From NCBI GenBank assembly GCA_034769895.1, contig CM068373.1, positions 441,496,731 to 441,560,730 on the forward strand: a DNA stretch of 64,000 nt. Reading direction: 5' to 3'. Position 1 is the first letter of the stretch. Each line of letters begins with the position of its first letter. Under the pieces are notes generated by a model. It was not told where the DNA came from, searched no databases, and saw only the letters and a program-made list of their open reading frames with translations. The position numbers and the translations under genes are program-made. Origin of the DNA: Magicicada septendecula (taxonomy: Eukaryota > Arthropoda > Insecta > Hemiptera > Cicadidae). Positions 60,971 through 64,000 of this stretch are shown in pieces.

Positions 60971-63900
60971 GTATGAAACTGCACTTTCTTATGTGACACA
61001 CCAGTGCGTGTTGAATTTGTAGCTTTGAGTTCTGAATGTCTCACATTTCTTCCAGGCCTCTCTGTTTTCACAAGTTCTTTCACAAGCTTTTCACTTTTTC
61101 TTCCTTTACTTTTTGCTTTATTTTTTTGCACAGATACAACTGATACACTTTCTGTTATGTCTTCTATAGACTTTGAGACATTTTCTTTGCCTCGTTTATT
61201 TCGTGTACTGATAACAGCATCTATTATGGTAACATGTTTGGTAGATGTAGCTGAATCCATGTCATCTGTCTGACCTTTTCTTCTAGTTCTAGTCGATTCA
61301 ATTTTGGTTACATTATCATTTTCTTCCTCAATATCTTTAGTCTGCTTGTTGCTTCCTACAGTATCTTCAGATACAATCTTACTTCCTTTTCTTGTTATTT
61401 TTGGACTCTTTGTAATTTCTATTTCTCTCGGAAGTTCAGTGTCTCTGTGCTGTACATTCTTTCTTGTATCCCTTTTCTGCTTTGGTGATACAATTTTTTC
61501 AGTTCTTTCTACATTATTTAACACTTTTCCTTTTTTCAATGTACTTTCACTTGTATTTTCTGTTTCAGATATTTGATTTCTTGTTTTTTTCTTCAACACA
61601 GGTGACTCATTTCGTCTAGTACTTCTCCCCTGTCTGGTAAGTGTAAATGGAGTTTCTTTAGTTTCCTGTAATCTAGTCTCTGAATGGTCTGTATAACCTT
61701 TTAATCCTCCTGTTGAAACTCTTTTAGAGACTTTGCTAGTATCTCCATCTATCTGTTTAGCACTTCTTTTCCCTGAAACAAAGACGTTTGCTTCTTCATT
61801 ACTTTCAGGTTGAAAGGGTTTTCTCCTTGTTGTTCTCTTTGTCCTATCAGGGGATACAGGTTTTGCCTTTTCAGTACTATTATTTTTTACTTTAATATGC
61901 TTGTCATCTACGGTTTCTGGCTTTGTACCAGTTTCAGGTACCCGTCTCCTTGTCCTCTTTGCCCTATCAGGCGATACAGGTTTTGTCTTTTCCGTACTAT
62001 TTTTTTCTTTAATATGCTTGTCATCTACTGTTTCTGGCTTTGTACCAGTTTCAGGTACCCGTCTCCTTGTCCTCTTTGTCCTATCAGGCGATACAGGTTT
62101 TGCCATTTCAGTAGCATTTCTTGTCACTCTAATATGGTTGTCAGCTGTTGTTTCTGGCTGTGTACCAGTTTCAGGTACCTGTCTCCTTGTCCTCTTTGAC
62201 CTACCAGGCGATACAGGTTTTGCCTTCTCAGTAGCATTTCTTGTTACTTTACTATGTTTGTCATCTACTGTTTCTGGTTGTATACTCGGTTCACTATCAT
62301 TTGTTTCTTTTCTTTTCTTACCATCTTTTACATTTTCTCTTACATTCCGTTTCTTTATGGGCTCCACATTTTCTTCTGTTATTTCTGTAACAGTTATTGT
62401 CTTTTCAGATAGTACAGTAGTTTCTGAAGTGGTTCTATCAGAACCCTGATTTCTTGTTTTTCTAGTTGTCTTAGGAGACAAAATTATTTCCTTTTGAATG
62501 GTAGTTTTTGTTTTTCTTGTTCGGGTATTTGCGACTTCTTCTGACTCAGATTCTATGTGTATATTTTTCCTAACAGTCAATTCTTTGTTACTTTTACTTT
62601 CTGAAATACCTGCACATGCCTTTCTTGCAGGACTAGCCTTCACGGCACTAACATCTACTTTTCTCCTTTTACCTCCTGGTGATATGTTTGTACTTTCATC
62701 AGTTTTTGTACATGCTGTATCAGCTATTCTTTTACGTGAACGTGTTTCAGTTTTTGGTATATTCAGTTTACCTCTTGAGGCACTGATTTCCTGATCTTCT
62801 GAAGACTGCTGATTTCGAGTTCCCCTCAATTTACGTCCTTTGCTCTCAGGTTCAACAATGGTAATGTCTTGTGTAAGTGTCTTGTTTTTTATAGTATCTT
62901 TCTGCTTTTCTCCTGAACTCTCTGCTTCTGTAGTATGAATATTTTGTACTGGAGACTTAACTCTCTTTCCTTTACGAACAACTGTATCTTTTGGTGGTGT
63001 ACTTTCAGTACCCTTCTTTGTAGTTTTCAGTTCTTCAACACGTGTATGACCACTTCTTGTTTGTCTTATATTTAAATCTTCCTGAACAGATTCCTGGATT
63101 AATACTTTCCTCCTCTTTGCTGCTGGGGATGTAGATATAGCTGAAGTTTTTTTTGGAGATCCTGGCTTCCTTGGAGATCGGGCCACTGTAGGTGTGCTTT
63201 TTCCCTTCCCAGATGTTGAAGGTTTCTGAACTAGATTATCAACTGACACACTCTTTGGTGACTCAAACAAACATTCCACCCCAACAAGCAATGGGCTCTG
63301 TGGTGACTTATTTTCCTTAAATATTCTTCTGACACCAGTTACATCTAGATAACTTGATTCTGGAGAGCGTTTTGTGTAGATCTGTTTAATACCTATAACA
63401 TCAGTATAATCTGACGCTGGTGTATTACGGTCAAATAACTTTTTAATGCCTTCAACATCTGTGTAGCCTATCTGAGGTGACTTGGGAGTTGTAAGAAGCC
63501 TTTTGACCCCTTTCACATCACTATAATCATTAACTGGTGATGTACCAAACAATCTATTAATTTCACTAACACCCACATGTTCTGAAGATTTACGTGGGGT
63601 TTTTACTAACCTTTTTATACCCTGTACGTTTACATATGATGATGCTGGTGAATTTGCTAATGGAGACATTATTCTTTTAATTCCTTGCACATCACTCAAA
63701 TCATTTTTCACAGATTGCCTTTTTAGTGCTAATGATATTGGTGAAACAAACACTTCTTTTGGTACATTTGGTGTAACTACAGCATTAAAATCAAATTTGG
63801 TAATGTCTGATGATGACATTGGTGTATTTTCATGTTTCGGTGAACTACATGAAATGTTTAATAATGATGACCCCTGTTTGCTAGTACTTTTACGTTTGCT

Positions 63901-64000
63901 GCTTGAAGACGTTTCTCTTGGACTCTGATATACAAAGGAATCACTACTTACAGTGCTGACTGAATTAATCAAATTTTTGCTGGTATTAGCTATTTCGGAT
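60971..64000 (-). CDS. Large exon of a Ki-67/Repo-Man-like nuclear repeat protein (partial)
   Basis: Minus strand, open from the window edge (no start within the window; the upstream frame stays open) to a perfect donor (TCATAC|GTAAGT at 60971/60970). More than 1,000 residues, Ser/Thr/Lys/Arg-rich, with no membrane segments. Counting from 63972, residues 93-236 hold eight repeats of about 20 residues (SDVKGVKRLLTTPKSP, TDVEGIKKLFDRNTP) that recall the 'GFKELFxTP' core of Ki-67 repeats. Residues about 560-740 hold four tandem repeats of 43-45 residues (KPVSPDRTKRTRRRVPETGT). Many SP/TP sites next to basic residues look like CDK sites, and clusters such as AAKRRKVL and GGKRRKVD are nuclear localisation signals. 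The last residues, HKKVQFH, contain a KVxF PP1-docking-type motif. Such proteins coat mitotic chromosomes and recruit PP1. Orthology is inference. Any FHA domain would lie outside the window. Confidence 0.6.
61800..62275 (-). repeat. ~132 bp in-frame tandem repeats in the large exon
   Basis: Four units of about 129-135 bp, most alike in the two central ones, encode TKPETVDDKHIK and KPVSPDRxKRTRRRVPETG. Each unit gives an SP site and an RTRRR basic patch. High DNA similarity between units points to recent expansion or gene conversion. Confidence 0.85.

Noticed and set aside
61004..62794. Plus-strand frames opposite the large minus-strand exon
   Set aside because: They are antisense shadows of the repeats, Phe/Ser/Val-rich, with no independent support.

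Overview
The window is animal nuclear DNA, most likely from an insect with a large, repeat-rich genome (I lean to Polyneoptera but cannot prove it). There are no operons, exons are split by GT..AG introns, and AT-rich non-coding DNA dominates. The transposon set (Helitron/Helentron, mariner, pogo, hAT, Harbinger, LTR, tRNA-derived SINE) is typical of arthropods. Most open frames in the first 14 kb are accidental frames inside repeats.

Region 1 (1-14,408) is an array of satellite-bearing elements resembling Helentron-derived HINE/DINE-1 or 'pearl' elements. Each has a conserved 5' end with a hairpin, several ~155-166 bp tandem monomers, a CAGA microsatellite and a palindromic 3' end. Some copies lie head-to-head. 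A block of about 4.22 kb (3586-7812) is repeated almost unchanged at 7813-12035. The array abuts the 3' part of a Helitron that ends in a hairpin plus CTAG at 14,408.

Region 2 (16,477-40,042) can be read as one plus-strand host gene fragment: an exon at 16,477-16,725 and a last exon at 39,849-40,042, with compatible splice phases and a 23.1 kb intron between them. The intron holds a stack of insertions: a mariner copy (with an inverted-repeat, hammerhead-like insert), a Helitron Rep gene, a decayed multi-exon minus-strand gene of an arthropod repeat family, an LTR element (23,574-29,259, TSD TTCT), a pogo-like element (30,953-32,323, TA) and a hAT element (33,070-39,380, TSD CACTGGAG) that itself contains a HINE. 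The LTR, pogo and hAT elements all interrupt the same minus-strand gene, so the relative order of events can be read.

Region 3 (40,043-60,970) holds remnants of a ZMYM1-like hAT, a second Helitron fragment, a tRNA-type SINE on the minus strand, an old HINE, long AT-rich DNA without recognisable genes, an almost complete BED-finger hAT (52,403-55,502, TSD CCTTTTAC) with its own intron and a nested pogo-like MITE, and a Harbinger-like element (58,692-59,839, TSD TAA).

Region 4 (60,971-64,000, minus strand) is a >1,000-codon exon of a host nuclear protein with two repeat classes, many S/T-P sites and basic clusters, and a KVQF motif just before the splice donor. It resembles Ki-67/Repo-Man-type chromosome-periphery proteins. 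The best candidates for something undescribed are the LTR element with an orphan 409-residue ORF and no pol, the Ki-67-like exon, and the hammerhead-like inverted-repeat insert.
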